Positions 31,513-41,444 of a stretch of 44,965 nucleotides of DNA are shown here, piece after piece (position 1 is the stretch's first letter; the number at the start of each line of letters is the position of its first letter). Under the pieces are notes generated by a model. It worked only from the letters and a program-made list of their open reading frames with translations. It ran no database searches and was not told where the DNA came from. This DNA comes from Corallococcus interemptor. GTDB taxonomy: Bacteria; Myxococcota; Myxococcia; Myxococcales; Myxococcaceae. The position numbers and the translations under genes were made by a program. The DNA lies in contig NZ_RAWM01000069.1 in the NCBI RefSeq assembly GCF_003668875.1, positions 1 to 44,965 of the forward strand, read 5' to 3'.

Positions 31513-31551
31513 CCTGGGCTGTTTTCCGCCCCTCCCAGCTGAAAGCACTCC

Positions 31552-32925
31552 GTGCGCCGCCCCCTTCGCGACGACCCCTCCTCTGGCCTCACCCCCCGAC
31601 GCGAGCCGGTGCAGCGACTGCTGCGCGCCGTCGAGGGCCCCAAGGTGGTCCGCGAGCAGTCCCTGCACCGGAAGATCACCACCGGCTACATCCTGCTGGG
31701 CCTGCTGCTGGGCACGTGGCTGCTCTGCACGGAGAGCATCTTCGACGCGTCCTGGGGCCGCTGGGCCTTCATCATCCGCGTGGGCGTGGGCGTGCTCATC
31801 ACCTTCGGCGGCGCCACGTTCCTGCCGTCGCTGCTGGCGCGCGTCACCCGCGTGAAGGTGCTCAGCCGCTCCGCCTTCGAAATCTCGCAGGGGGATTTGT
31901 CCAAGCCCGTGGCCGCGGAGGTGCACAGCACCCGCGACGAAATCGACGAGCTGACGGGCGCCATCTCCCGCATGCAGGAGAACCTGCGCGAGCTGGTGGG
32001 CAAGATTCAGGACACCGCCAAGAGCGTGGCGGACACCGCCATCGACCTGCAGCGCAGCGCGGAGAACGTCAACGGGTCCACGGAGGAAGTGGGCTCGTCC
32101 ATGGAGAAGATCGCCAGCGGCGCGGAGACCCAGTCCCAGCTCGTGTCGCAGGCCTCCAAGGTCATCACGGAGATGGCCGGCAGCATCCAGCGCACGGCGG
32201 CCAGCGCCCTGGACGCGGCCCGCACGTCCGCTGAGACGAGCAGCAGCGCGGAGGACGGCTCCAAGGCGGCGCGGCTCGCGGGCGACAAGGTGAAGAAGGT
32301 CTTCAACCGCATCGAGTCCGCCAGCCAGCAGGTGTTCGCCTTCGGCGAGAAGACGCAGGAGATCTCCAAGATCGTCGACGCCATCACCCAGGTGGCGCAG
32401 CAGACGAACCTCCTGGCCCTCAACGCCACCATCGAGGCGGCGCGCGCGGGCGAGTACGGCCGCGGCTTCGCGGTGGTGGCGGATGAGGTGCGCAAGCTGG
32501 CGGAGAGCGCGGGCCGCTCCGCGGAGCAGATTTCGCGCCTGGCGCGCGACATCTCCGGTCAGTCCACCTCCGTCGTGAGCGCCATGAAGGAAGGCATCGC
32601 GGAGCTGGCGGAGGGCCGTGAGGACCTCACCGACATCATGCGCTCCATGGGGGCCATCACCGACACCGCCCGCAAGGGCGCGGAGAAGGTGACGCTCATC
32701 TCCGACAGCACCCGCGACCAGATGAAGGGCAGCGAGGAGATGGTGAAGGCCATCGAGGAGATCAAGCTCGTGGCGAAGAACAACGCCAGCTCCACGGAGG
32801 CCATCCAGGCCGTCATCCAGGAGCAGACGGCCGCCGTGTCGCGGATGACGTCCCTGGCGAGCGAGCTGACCAACCTCTCCGTGGAGCTGCAGAGCGTGGT
32901 GCGCAGCTTCCGCCTGGGGCCCTGA
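31552..32925 (+). CDS. Methyl-accepting chemotaxis protein without a periplasmic sensor domain
   Basis: 457 residues from a GTG. Helices at about 44-62 and 73-97 are separated by only ~10 residues (IFDASWGRW), so there is no extracellular ligand domain. A HAMP-like region ([17 protein letters not shown]) and a long coiled coil follow. The signalling tip is intact: [28 protein letters not shown] is present (positions 32370-32455), then [16 protein letters not shown]. It should signal with CheW and CheA from internal or membrane cues, or through a partner. It is first in the MCP-CheW-CheY-CheA-CheC cluster. Confidence 0.93.
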   Translation: MRRPLRDDPSSGLTPRREPVQRLLRAVEGPKVVREQSLHRKITTGYILLGLLLGTWLLCTESIFDASWGRWAFIIRVGVGVLITFGGATFLPSLLARVTRVKVLSRSAFEISQGDLSKPVAAEVHSTRDEIDELTGAISRMQENLRELVGKIQDTAKSVADTAIDLQRSAENVNGSTEEVGSSMEKIASGAETQSQLVSQASKVITEMAGSIQRTAASALDAARTSAETSSSAEDGSKAARLAGDKVKKVFNRIESASQQVFAFGEKTQEISKIVDAITQVAQQTNLLALNATIEAARAGEYGRGFAVVADEVRKLAESAGRSAEQISRLARDISGQSTSVVSAMKEGIAELAEGREDLTDIMRSMGAITDTARKGAEKVTLISDSTRDQMKGSEEMVKAIEEIKLVAKNNASSTEAIQAVIQEQTAAVSRMTSLASELTNLSVELQSVVRSFRLGP

Positions 32926-32958
32926 CGCCCCCGTCCTTCCGGCACGAGGGCCCTCACC

Positions 32959-33381
32959 GTGCGGCACGTCATCTTCCGGGTCGAGAAGGAACGCTACGGG
33001 TTGCCCTTGTCGGCCGTCCGGGAGGTCGTCGTGCCCCCGGAGCGCTATACCCGGGTGCCCCGCGCCCCCGCCGCCATCACCGGGGTGATGAACCTGCGCG
33101 GCCGGGTGGTGACGGTGGTGGAGCTGCGCCAGTTGCTACACCTGCCAGAAGGTCCCACGCCTTTGTGCCGGGTCGTGCTACTGGACCGGGGTCGCAGGGA
33201 CTTGGGTCTCCTGGTGACGGACGTGGACGGCATCGAGGCGGTGGAGCGCGTCAGCGCCGCGCCGGGCAAGGTCATGCCCGCGGTTCGCGGCGTTGCCCGC
33301 CTGGGCGGTCTGGGAGTGACCGTGCTGGATCCGGAAGGACTTGATGCGGCGGTCGTTGCCTTGTTCACTCCCTCCAAGTGA
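32959..33381 (+). CDS. cheW: Chemotaxis coupling protein CheW
   Basis: 140 residues from a GTG at 32959, 33 bases after the MCP stop. SH3-like CheW fold: VIFRVEKERYGLPLSAVREVV, then PAAITGVMNLRGRVVTVVELRQLL (the conserved NLRG receptor/kinase contact) and LLVTDVDGIEAV. It bridges the receptor and CheA. It is slightly shorter than E. coli CheW and ends soon after strand LGVTVLDPEGL. Confidence 0.9.
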   Translation: MRHVIFRVEKERYGLPLSAVREVVVPPERYTRVPRAPAAITGVMNLRGRVVTVVELRQLLHLPEGPTPLCRVVLLDRGRRDLGLLVTDVDGIEAVERVSAAPGKVMPAVRGVARLGGLGVTVLDPEGLDAAVVALFTPSK

Positions 33382-33452
33382 GTAGCCCCCCGGAAACGGC
33401 CGGTGATAGGGTGCGCTCCCTCTAGGCCTGAAACGGAGGCGGAGTTCTTCAC

Positions 33453-33821
33453 ATGGCTAAGCGGGTGCTGGTCGTCGACGACGCCATCTTCATGCGCAAC
33501 ATGATCAAGGACATCTTTGCGTCTGGAGGGTTCGAGGTCGTCGGTGAGGCGGCCAACGGCCTGGAGGCCGTGGAGAAGTTCAAGGAGTTGAAGCCGGACC
33601 TCACGACGATGGACATCGTGATGCCCTTCAAGAGCGGCATTGAAGCCACGCGGGAAATCATCAAGGCCGACAGCAGCGCGGTCGTCATCATGTGCTCGGC
33701 GCTCGGGCAGGAGAGCCTGGTGATGGAGGCCATCGAGGCGGGTGCCTCGGACTTCATCGTCAAGCCGTTCCGGGCGGAGGACGTGCTGGCGGTCGTCAAG
33801 AAGGTGTTGGGCGAGGCCTGA
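33453..33821 (+). CDS. cheY: CheY-like single-domain response regulator
   Basis: 122 residues, one receiver domain. Acidic pair Asp9-Asp10, phospho-acceptor Asp54 (LTTMDIVMP), Ser82 in the switch Thr/Ser place (IMCSALG) and Lys104 in KPF. It is the phosphorylation output of CheA. It lacks an effector domain, so it must act by protein contact. GAGGCGGAG precedes the ATG. The TTMDIVMP run resembles CheY homologues of Bacillus and Thermotoga type. Confidence 0.93.
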   Translation: MAKRVLVVDDAIFMRNMIKDIFASGGFEVVGEAANGLEAVEKFKELKPDLTTMDIVMPFKSGIEATREIIKADSSAVVIMCSALGQESLVMEAIEAGASDFIVKPFRAEDVLAVVKKVLGEA

Positions 33822-33892
33822 ACCGGGGCGAAGGGGGCCGCTCCCGCCCGGGTCGCGGCCTTGCCTTCCGCCTGTGAAGGAGGTGCCGGGTC

Positions 33893-36253
33893 ATGACGAT
33901 GGACATGTCCCGGTACCTGGGCCTCTTCATCTCGGAGGCCACCGAGCACCTGGAGGCGCTCGGGCGCGACCTCGTGGCGCTGGAGCGCGAGGCCACCGCC
34001 AGCACCGTGGACTCGATGTTCCGGCACGCCCACTCGGTGAAGGGCATGGCGTCGTCCATGGGCTTCGAGCCCATCGCGATGCTGGCGCACCGGGTGGAGG
34101 ACCTGGTGGACGCGGTGCGGCAGGACCGCAAGCTCCTGGACCGGGACCTGGTGGACCTGCTGCTCAACGCCGCGGACACGCTCACCGCCCAGGTGCGCGC
34201 CGTCGCGTCCAGCCGCGAGCCGGAGCAGGCCGCGGGGCTGCTCCAGCAGCTGGGCGCCCGCGTGGAGGCGCTCACCGGCCACGCCCCCGCCGCGACCCGC
34301 GTGGCCCAGGTCACCGCGCTCAAGCCCGCGACCCCGTCCGGAGACGACGGCGAGGGCTCGGGAGGCGGAGAGGGCCCGTCAGGCGCCTCGGGTTCGGGGA
34401 GTCCGGGCGGCGCGGCCGGTCCGGCCTCGGGCTCGGGCTCGGCCTCGGGCTCGGGAAGTCCGGGCGGTGCGGCCAGTGCCTCGGGAGCCGGTGCGTCGGG
34501 TTCGGCGGCCCCGGCCTCGGGCGCGGGTCCGTCCGGCGGTGACACGGGCGTGGGAGCTTCCGGTGCGACGGTGCCCTCCGCCCTGGCGGTGATGCCTCCG
34601 GCCACGCTGATGCCGCCTCGCGACCTGAGCGGCCCGGATGCCCTCTATGGCGCCCCCTCCGCGCGCACCCTGGCGGTGATGCCGGAGAGCGACCCTTCCT
34701 CGCCCGTGGCGGCGCTGACCTCCGGGCTCAAGGCCGTCACCAGCGTGGCGGATGGCAAGTCCGGCGCGCCCCGCTGGTCCGTGCGCCTGCGCATCTCTCC
34801 CACCTGTCAGGTGCCGGGTGTGCGCGCGTTCCTCGTGCACAAGCGGCTGTCCACCCTGGGCACGCTGGTGGACCTGCGCCCGCCGCTGGAGGAACTCAAG
34901 GCCGGCCGCATCCCGGACGGCTACATCCAGGTGGACGTGGAGACCGGCGTCGGCGACACCGGCATCCAGGCCGCCCTGCGCAACGTGGCGGAGGTGGAGG
35001 TCGTCTCCGTCTCCCCCTCCGTCCCGGAGCCGCCCGCCCTCCCCGTCGTGGCGCCCACGTCGGACGCGGCGCGCGCCACCGCGGACACGGGCTCGCGCAC
35101 GGTGCGCGTGCGCACGGAGCTGCTCGACTACTTCCTCGACACGGTGGGGGAGCTGATGCTCGCCACCGCGCGCCTGCGCGAAGTGGGCAAGGTGCTGCCG
35201 GAGAACACGCGCCCCGCGCTGGAGGAGGGCGTCTACCGGCTGCACACGCTGGTGAAGGACCTGCACGACAAGGTCATGAGCGCGCGCATGACGCCGCTGT
35301 CGCTCATCACCGACCGGCTGCCCCGCGCCGCGCGCGACCTGGCCCGCCGCAAGGAGCGCGAGGTGGAGCTGGTCATCACCGGCGCCGAAATCGAGCTCGA
35401 CCGCGCCATCCTCGACGAGCTGGCGGACCCGCTGCTGCACCTCTTGCGCAACTGCATCGACCACGGCCTGGAGTCCCCGGACGAGCGGATGGCCGCGAAG
35501 AAGTCCCCGCGCGGCCGCGTCACCGTCACCGTGCGCCGCGCGCGCGACCGCGTCATCATCGACATCGAGGACGACGGCCGGGGCATGGACCCCGCGAAGC
35601 TCAAGGCCTCCGCGCTCAAGCGCGGGCTCATCACGGAGGACGCCGCCCAGCGCATGGCGGACCGCGACGCGTTCCTCCTGTCGTGCCTGCCGGGCGTCTC
35701 CACCGCCAAGGACATCACCGACATCTCCGGCCGGGGCGTGGGCATGGACGCGGTGAAGCGCGTGGTGGAGAGCGTGGGCGGCACGCTCGAAATCGACAGC
35801 GTGCGGGGCCAGGGCACGACCTTCACCCTGCGCCTGCCGCTCACCGTCGCCGTGGTGCACCTGCTCCTCGTGGAGGTCGGCGAGGAGGTCTTCGGCCTGC
35901 CCATCGCGAAGGTGGTGGGCGCCACGGAGGCGGATCCGCAGGCCCTGAGCAAGAGCCGGGAGACGGCGCTCTTGCCGCACGGCAACGGCCTGCTGCCGGT
36001 GCACGCGCTGGAGTCGCTCTTGGGCGTGCCCGCCGCGCCCAAGCCCGGCTACCGGCCCTTCGTGGTGATGGAGGGCGACGCCGGCACCGGCAAGGTGGCG
36101 CTGGCGGTGGATCGCCTCCTGGGGCAGGAGGAAGTCGTGCTCAAACCCTTGTCCCGTCCCCTGGACTTGCTGCCGGGACTGTCCGGCGTGACCATCCTGG
36201 GCAGCGGTCGTCCCGTGTTCATCCTGGACGTCCCGAGGTTACTGACCGCGTGA
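33893..36253 (+). CDS. cheA: Chemotaxis histidine kinase CheA
   Basis: 786 residues. P1 HPt domain with phospho-His47 (RHAHSVKGMA). A ~140-residue Gly/Ser/Ala-rich linker (about 128-285) contains an 11-residue exact repeat. A P2-like domain is around 295-375 (WSVRLRISPTCQVPGVRAF). P3 dimerisation helices start at TELLDYFLDTVGELMLATARL. The P4 ATPase has N box LLRNCIDHGLE, G1 DIEDDGRGMD and GRGVGMDAV. P5 CheW-like domain is at the end. GGAGGTG is well spaced before the ATG. The stop overlaps the CheC start (GTGA). Confidence 0.95.
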   Translation: MTMDMSRYLGLFISEATEHLEALGRDLVALEREATASTVDSMFRHAHSVKGMASSMGFEPIAMLAHRVEDLVDAVRQDRKLLDRDLVDLLLNAADTLTAQVRAVASSREPEQAAGLLQQLGARVEALTGHAPAATRVAQVTALKPATPSGDDGEGSGGGEGPSGASGSGSPGGAAGPASGSGSASGSGSPGGAASASGAGASGSAAPASGAGPSGGDTGVGASGATVPSALAVMPPATLMPPRDLSGPDALYGAPSARTLAVMPESDPSSPVAALTSGLKAVTSVADGKSGAPRWSVRLRISPTCQVPGVRAFLVHKRLSTLGTLVDLRPPLEELKAGRIPDGYIQVDVETGVGDTGIQAALRNVAEVEVVSVSPSVPEPPALPVVAPTSDAARATADTGSRTVRVRTELLDYFLDTVGELMLATARLREVGKVLPENTRPALEEGVYRLHTLVKDLHDKVMSARMTPLSLITDRLPRAARDLARRKEREVELVITGAEIELDRAILDELADPLLHLLRNCIDHGLESPDERMAAKKSPRGRVTVTVRRARDRVIIDIEDDGRGMDPAKLKASALKRGLITEDAAQRMADRDAFLLSCLPGVSTAKDITDISGRGVGMDAVKRVVESVGGTLEIDSVRGQGTTFTLRLPLTVAVVHLLLVEVGEEVFGLPIAKVVGATEADPQALSKSRETALLPHGNGLLPVHALESLLGVPAAPKPGYRPFVVMEGDAGTGKVALAVDRLLGQEEVVLKPLSRPLDLLPGLSGVTILGSGRPVFILDVPRLLTA
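34385..34474 (+). repeat. Two 33-base direct repeats in the CheA linker
   Basis: 34385-34417 and 34442-34474 differ at three third-codon positions and both encode ASGSGSPGGAA (residues 165-175 and 184-194). The surrounding 34320-34580 is low-complexity Gly/Ser/Ala coding sequence. It probably arose by slippage or unequal crossing-over. Confidence 0.8.
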
Positions 36254-36840
36254 GCCCCCCCCTGCCCAGTGACGCGCAGCTCGACGCCCTGCGCGAGGTG
36301 GCCAACATCGGCTGCGGACACGGCGCCAACGCGCTGGCCCGGCTCGTGGGTGGCCGCGTGGACCTGTCCGTCCCGGACGTGCGCGTCACGGACGCCATCC
36401 AGGGCCCCGCGCTCTTCGCGGACGAAGCCCCCGCCGTCGCCGTGCGCCTGGGCATGACGGGCGAGCTGCGCGGCGCGCTGGTGCTGGCGATGCCTTCCGG
36501 AGACGCGGAGGCGCTGGAGTCCGCGCTGCTGCGAGGCCACCCCGCGTCCCCCCAGGAGCGCGAGAGCGCCCTGGCGGAGGCCGCGAACATCCTCGCCAGC
36601 GCGTGCCTGTCCGCCATCGGGCGGCTGACGGGCTGGCGGCTGTTGCCCTCCGTGCCCCAGCTCCAGCGCGGCTCCGTGCGGCCGGTGCTGGCGGGCGTGC
36701 TGGGGGACGTGGAGCCGGGGCCGGGCGTGGTGCTGGCCGCGCGCTTCGAGACCTCCGGGCCCACGGCCCTGGGCGGCCAGATGCTGCTGGTGCTGGAGCG
36801 CGCGAGCGCCCAGGCGCTGCTGTCCCGGCTGGGCCTCTAG
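36250..36840 (+). CDS. cheC: CheC-type CheY-P phosphatase
   Basis: 196 residues from a GTG that overlaps the cheA stop. Both CheC active-site signatures are seen: Asp12-x3-Glu16-x2-Asn19 (LDALREVANIGCGHGANAL) and Ser106-x3-Glu110-x2-Asn113 (ESALAEAANILASACLSAI). CheC dephosphorylates CheY-P and resets the signal. CheD, its usual partner, is not in the window. It is the last gene of the chemosensory set; larB follows after 56 bases. Confidence 0.88.
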   Translation: MSPPLPSDAQLDALREVANIGCGHGANALARLVGGRVDLSVPDVRVTDAIQGPALFADEAPAVAVRLGMTGELRGALVLAMPSGDAEALESALLRGHPASPQERESALAEAANILASACLSAIGRLTGWRLLPSVPQLQRGSVRPVLAGVLGDVEPGPGVVLAARFETSGPTALGGQMLLVLERASAQALLSRLGL

Positions 36841-36896
36841 TCCTCCGCCGCTGTTCGCCTGGAGCACCGGGGGCGGCTGGGGTAGACCGCTCCGCC

Positions 36897-37649
36897 ATGG
36901 ACGAGAAGGCGCTCAGGGCCCTGCTGGGCCAGGTGAAGACGGGCAAGGTCAGCCTGGACGACGCGGTGGGCAAGCTGAAGGACCTGCCGTACGCGGAGCT
37001 GGGCTACGCGACGGTGGACACGCACCGCAACCTGCGGTTCGGCTTCCCCGAGGTCGTCCTGGGCGAGCCCAAGACGGTGGAGCAGATTCTGGGCATCGTC
37101 AGCGTGCTCGTGGAGCGCAAGCAGACGGTGCTGGTGACGCGCCTTCAGCCGGACAAGGCGGAGGCCCTGGTGGCGCGCTTCCCCAAGGGCCAGTACCACC
37201 CGGTGGCGCGCATCTTCCATCTGCCCCAGCGCAAGGTGAAGGCGGGCCGCGTCGCGGTGGTGACGGGCGGCACCAGCGACCTGCCCGTGGCGGAGGAGGC
37301 CGCGCTCACCGCGGAGGCCATGGGCGCGGAGGTGCGGCGCGTCTACGACGTGGGCGTGGCGGGCATCCACCGGCTCCTGCGCCGGCGTGACGAGATTCAA
37401 GAGTGCCACGTCGCCGTGGCGGTGGCGGGCATGGAGGGCGCGCTCGCGTCCGCGCTGGGCGGCCTGGTGGGCATCCCGGTGGTGGCGGTGCCCACGTCGG
37501 TGGGCTACGGCGCGAACCTGGGGGGCATCTCCGCGCTGCTCTCCATGGTGAACTCGTGCGCGTCCAACGTGGCCACGATGAACATCGACAACGGGTTTGG
37601 CGGCGGCTTCTACGCGGCGCTCATCTCCCGCACCAAGGGCCGGAGCTGA
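36897..37649 (+). CDS. larB: LarB, pyridinium-3,5-biscarboxylic acid mononucleotide synthase
   Basis: 250 residues, normal LarB length. LarB carboxylates nicotinic acid adenine dinucleotide in the first step towards the nickel-pincer nucleotide of lactate racemase-type enzymes. The N-terminal region has [18 protein letters not shown]; the PurE/AIR-carboxylase-like C-terminal domain has [31 protein letters not shown] and [11 protein letters not shown]. It is followed by larC after eight bases. Confidence 0.93.
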   Translation: MDEKALRALLGQVKTGKVSLDDAVGKLKDLPYAELGYATVDTHRNLRFGFPEVVLGEPKTVEQILGIVSVLVERKQTVLVTRLQPDKAEALVARFPKGQYHPVARIFHLPQRKVKAGRVAVVTGGTSDLPVAEEAALTAEAMGAEVRRVYDVGVAGIHRLLRRRDEIQECHVAVAVAGMEGALASALGGLVGIPVVAVPTSVGYGANLGGISALLSMVNSCASNVATMNIDNGFGGGFYAALISRTKGRS

Positions 37650-37657
37650 GAGCCGCC

Positions 37658-38836
37658 ATGCGACGCATCCTCTACCTGGAGCCCGTGGGCGGCATCGCCG
37701 GGGACATGTTCCTGGCGGCGGGCATCGACCTGGGCGTGTCCCCGGATGCGATTGCCCAGGCGCTGTCCGGCCTCAACGTGCCGGGCTGGAGGCTGGCGGT
37801 GTCGCGCGCGGTGCGCCACGCCATCAGCGGCACGCACCTGGACGTGGTGCTGGACGCGAAGGAGGCGCACCCGCACCGCGCCTACGCGGACATCCGCCAG
37901 CTGATTGAGGCCGCGCCCACGCTGCCGGAGCGCGCGAAGGCCCGCGCCCTGGCGGTGTTCCGCGCCATCGGCGAGGCCGAGGCGAAGGTGCACGGCGTGT
38001 CCATCGACGCCATCCACTTCCATGAGGTGGGCGCGGTGGACTCCATCGTGGACATCTGCGGCGCCGCCGTGGTGCTGGAGCTGCTGGGGGACCCGGAGGT
38101 GCACGCCGCGCCGCCGCCCCTGGGCAGCGGCACCATCCGCGTGGCGCACGGCCAGATGCCCATCCCCGTGCCCGCGACGCTGGAGCTGCTGCGCGACGTG
38201 CCCGTGCGCTTCGAGGGCGTGGGCGAGCTGACGACGCCCACGGGCGCGGCGCTGCTCAAGGTGCTGACGAAGATTGGCCACCCTCCGGACTTCATCGTGG
38301 AGAAGGTGGGCTACGGCGTGGGGACGAAGGACTTCCGCGACCGGCCCAACGTGCTGCGCGCGTCGCTGGGCCGCGTGGAGACGCAGGCCACGGAAGGCCT
38401 GTGGGTGGTGGAGGCCAACCTGGATGACGCCACGCCGCAGCTGCTGGCGCACCTGGTGGAGCGGCTGCTGGAGGTGGGCGCGAAGGACGCGTGGGTGTCC
38501 CCGGTGGTGATGAAGAAGGGCCGGCCCGCGCACCTGTTGGGCGCGCTGGTGGAGGGCGGCCTGCGCGAGGCGGTGGTGGACGCGCTGCTGACGGAGTCCA
38601 CGTCGCTGGGCGTGCGCTACCACCGGGTGGAGCGCCACGCGCTGGAGCGCGACTTCGTGGAGGTGCAGACGCCGTGGGGCAGGGTCCGCGTGAAGCGCGG
38701 CCTGCGTGACGGCCGGGTGCTCAACGCGCACCCGGAGTTCGACGACTGCGTCCGGCTGGCCCGTGCCGCGGGCGTGCCGGTGAAGCAGGTGATGGCCGCC
38801 GCGATGGCGGCCCTTACGCCGGCCGGGCCAGGGTGA
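37658..38836 (+). CDS. larC: LarC, nickel-pincer cofactor nickel insertase
   Basis: 392 residues as one uninterrupted frame, whereas lactobacilli make LarC by a programmed frameshift between larC1 and larC2. Family blocks: [15 protein letters not shown] at the start, [42 protein letters not shown] and [14 protein letters not shown]. It inserts Ni into the bisthiolated pincer nucleotide using CTP. LarE (sulfur transfer) and LarA are not in the window. The 3' end overlaps the convergent VOC gene by 23 bases. Confidence 0.92.
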   Translation: MRRILYLEPVGGIAGDMFLAAGIDLGVSPDAIAQALSGLNVPGWRLAVSRAVRHAISGTHLDVVLDAKEAHPHRAYADIRQLIEAAPTLPERAKARALAVFRAIGEAEAKVHGVSIDAIHFHEVGAVDSIVDICGAAVVLELLGDPEVHAAPPPLGSGTIRVAHGQMPIPVPATLELLRDVPVRFEGVGELTTPTGAALLKVLTKIGHPPDFIVEKVGYGVGTKDFRDRPNVLRASLGRVETQATEGLWVVEANLDDATPQLLAHLVERLLEVGAKDAWVSPVVMKKGRPAHLLGALVEGGLREAVVDALLTESTSLGVRYHRVERHALERDFVEVQTPWGRVRVKRGLRDGRVLNAHPEFDDCVRLARAAGVPVKQVMAAAMAALTPAGPG

Positions 38837-39590
38837 TGATGCCGAAGGCCGCGCCGCCCGGGTCCGCGACGATGGCGATGCGGCCGTAGGGTGAATCGAA
38901 CGGCTGCATGATGACCTTGCCGCCCTTGGCGCTGACGGTGGTGGCGGCCTCGTCGGTGTTGGCCACGGAGAAGGTGATCATCCAGTGGGCCGGCACGTTG
39001 GCGGACGTCTTGTCGTCCAGCTGCATCACGCCGGCCGCCTCACTGCCATCCTTCTTCAGGACCCAGTACTGCATCCGGTCATCCGGCATCTTGTCCGCCG
39101 TCATGCCGAAGAGGTCCTTGTAGAAGGCGACGGCCTTGGCGCCGTCGTGCGTCTTGCCCTCGAACCAGGCCATGGCGCCGGGCTCGTTCACCAGCCCCGA
39201 GCCGTGGAACTGGTTCGGCTGCCAGAAGCCGAAGGGCGCGCCGGTGTTGTCCGTACAGAAGGCCATGCGCCCCGCGTCCATGACGTCCATGGGCTCCATC
39301 ATCACCTTGCCGCCCAGCTCCTTCAGGCGGGCGACGGAGCGGTCCACGCTCTCCACGGCGAAGTAGGTGTTCCAGATGGGAGGGAAGGGCGCGTCGCTGG
39401 GGCGCGGCATCAGCGCCGCCACCGGGTGGGCCCCCTTGAAGGCCATGGTGTAGTGGCCGTTCTCCTTCGAGCCCTCCTGGAACGTCCAGCCGAACAGCGC
39501 CCCGTAGAAGTCCTGGGCCTTCGGCAGGTCCCAGGCCATCAGGTCCACCCAGGACACCGTCCCCGCAGCGTGCTTCGTCATCGCAGGCAT
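38814..39590 (-). CDS. Two-domain VOC (glyoxalase/bleomycin-resistance-like) protein
   Basis: 258 residues built of two VOC modules: one starting [25 protein letters not shown], the second [25 protein letters not shown], each ending in a beta strand with GxxFG ([18 protein letters not shown]). This tandem layout is common in actinobacterial and myxobacterial hydroxylase-like VOC proteins of unknown substrate. The ATG at 39588-39590 has GGGGAG close upstream; an ATG three codons later is possible. Confidence 0.85.
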   Translation of the reverse strand: MPAMTKHAAGTVSWVDLMAWDLPKAQDFYGALFGWTFQEGSKENGHYTMAFKGAHPVAALMPRPSDAPFPPIWNTYFAVESVDRSVARLKELGGKVMMEPMDVMDAGRMAFCTDNTGAPFGFWQPNQFHGSGLVNEPGAMAWFEGKTHDGAKAVAFYKDLFGMTADKMPDDRMQYWVLKKDGSEAAGVMQLDDKTSANVPAHWMITFSVANTDEAATTVSAKGGKVIMQPFDSPYGRIAIVADPGGAAFGIITLARPA

Positions 39591-39694
39591 CGTCGCTCCC
39601 CTCGCAAGTCGCGGCCCCGGCGGCAGACCGGGGCTACCTGCAAGGTAACAGCGGACCTGGAGCGGGCTGAAAGGGTTTTCAGTGCTGCCTTGTG

Positions 39695-41434
39695 TCAACG
39701 AATGGGCTGAAGCGCGAACCCCTGCGCGAACGCATCCGTGTTGCCGCCCGCCACGCACACCGGCAGCCCCTCCACGACACCGCAGCGCGCGCCCGCGTCG
39801 AGGAAGGGGCGCACCTGCTGCGGCAGCACCACGTACGCGGTGCTCGCGTCCAGGCCGCCCGTGGGCAGCCGCGCGTGGCACTCCGCCGCCAGCGCCTCCG
39901 GCGTGCGTGACGCGTAGCCGCTGTTGAACGTGAGCTTCAGCCGGTACGCCTGGAACGCCAGCGCGTTCACCAGCGGTTCGTCATAGCGGCACACCCACTG
40001 CACCTGCGGCGGGAAGAGGGCCAGGTGCTGATAGGGGCCCTTCAGCGCGTCCCAGTCCGCGGACGTCAGGCGCTGGAAGTGCACGGGCTTGAGGAGGGCG
40101 CTCTTCTCCTCGCGCACGTCGTACGCCTGCACCGCCAGCGCCACCGTCAACGCGGCCACGGCCACCGCGGGCACGCCGCGCCACAGGCGCACCACCAGCA
40201 GCACCGCGCCCACGACGAGCAGGTAGTTCAACGGCCAGACGAAGCGGCCGGACGCGCGGAACGCGTTCGTCGCCTTCGTCAGCGGCGCGTACAGCCCGCC
40301 CAGGTCCGCCACCGGCTGGCCCAGCCACGTCACGCGCGACGACAGCGCGTAGACGGCCATCAGCAGCACCACCACGGCCGCGGGCAGCACCCGGCGCCAG
40401 TCCAGCGTGCGCGCCTCGCGCCGGTGCACGAGCAGGCTCACGCAGGCGGCCACGCCGAGCAGCAGCGCCCCCGCGCCCAGGTAGCCGAAGCCCTCGCCCT
40501 GCCGGGGCGCGGCGGGCAGGTCCGGCAACAGGCGCCCCCAACCCATGGGGTTCACCAGCGTGGCCAGGTCCGCGGAGAAGTCTCCAAAGCCCTCCGCGCC
40601 CAGCCCGCTGCCGCCGAAGTAGCCGAAGAGGGCGAACAGCCCCACGTCCAGCACGGCGATGCCCGCGCACAGCGCCGCGACGCGCGCGGGGCCGAGTTTC
40701 CGGCTCCAGACGAGCCGCACCCCGAGCGTCAGCGTCAGCGGCATCAGCATGGCCACCCAGTACGGATGGGTGCCGGACGCGATGGCGTTGAAGAGCGCCG
40801 CGAGCCCCAGGCTCCGCGCCGCGGCGCGCGCGTCCGGGATGTCGCGCAGGTTGAGCCACAGCAGGGCCAGGAGCAGCCAGTGCGCGCACAGCGTGGGGTG
40901 GCTGAAGCGCGCCGCCATCACCGGCGACAGCGCCAGCAGCGTGCCGCCCAGCACCATGGGCACCGGACGCGGGGACACCAGTTCCACCAGCCGCGCGCCG
41001 AAGTAGCCCATCAGCGCGTAGCACAGGGCCAGCCACGGCCCGGTGTACTGGAAGTCCACGGGCAAGAGCGGCGAGAGGGGCTTGAAGAGCACCGCCAGCC
41101 ACGGGTTGCCGTCCGTGAGCGCCACCGACGAGCCGTACGGATAGAAGTGGTTGGGCGCCGAGCCCAGCGGCAGCGTCCAGTCCGCGTTGCGGAAGAAGAG
41201 CCAGCCGAAGATGTGCGCGGCCCAGTCCTCGCGCATCATCCAGTCGATGCGCGTGGGCGGCAGCACCGGCCCGCCGCCCAGCCACAGGAACCAGGCCAGC
41301 CCGCCGAGCACCGCCAGCGCTCGCGCCACGACGAGGGCCCGGTGGGACGTGGAGACGGCGGGCGGAGGACTCAGGGAGGGGGCGGACTCGCTCAAGGCGC
41401 GGCGACTGTAGGCGTCCGCTTCCGTGCCCCGCAA
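39695..41434 (-). CDS. DUF6311-like polytopic membrane protein (GT-C-like)
   Basis: About 579 residues with roughly eleven helices and a C-terminal soluble part. Features: IDWMMREDWAAHIFGWLFFRNADW with the acidic pair after the first helix, PNHFYPYGSSVALTDGNPW in the loop, and FRASGRFVWPLNYLLVVGA. The pattern resembles DUF6311 and GT-C glycosyltransferase-type membrane proteins, so a lipid-linked sugar role is possible but not shown. The TTG at 41434 is the longest start; TTG at 41395 is equally plausible. It follows the lipoprotein gene by 10 bases. Confidence 0.7.
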   Translation of the reverse strand: MRGTEADAYSRRALSESAPSLSPPPAVSTSHRALVVARALAVLGGLAWFLWLGGGPVLPPTRIDWMMREDWAAHIFGWLFFRNADWTLPLGSAPNHFYPYGSSVALTDGNPWLAVLFKPLSPLLPVDFQYTGPWLALCYALMGYFGARLVELVSPRPVPMVLGGTLLALSPVMAARFSHPTLCAHWLLLALLWLNLRDIPDARAAARSLGLAALFNAIASGTHPYWVAMLMPLTLTLGVRLVWSRKLGPARVAALCAGIAVLDVGLFALFGYFGGSGLGAEGFGDFSADLATLVNPMGWGRLLPDLPAAPRQGEGFGYLGAGALLLGVAACVSLLVHRREARTLDWRRVLPAAVVVLLMAVYALSSRVTWLGQPVADLGGLYAPLTKATNAFRASGRFVWPLNYLLVVGAVLLVVRLWRGVPAVAVAALTVALAVQAYDVREEKSALLKPVHFQRLTSADWDALKGPYQHLALFPPQVQWVCRYDEPLVNALAFQAYRLKLTFNSGYASRTPEALAAECHARLPTGGLDASTAYVVLPQQVRPFLDAGARCGVVEGLPVCVAGGNTDAFAQGFALQPIR

Positions 41435-41444
41435 CCGCCGGCTC

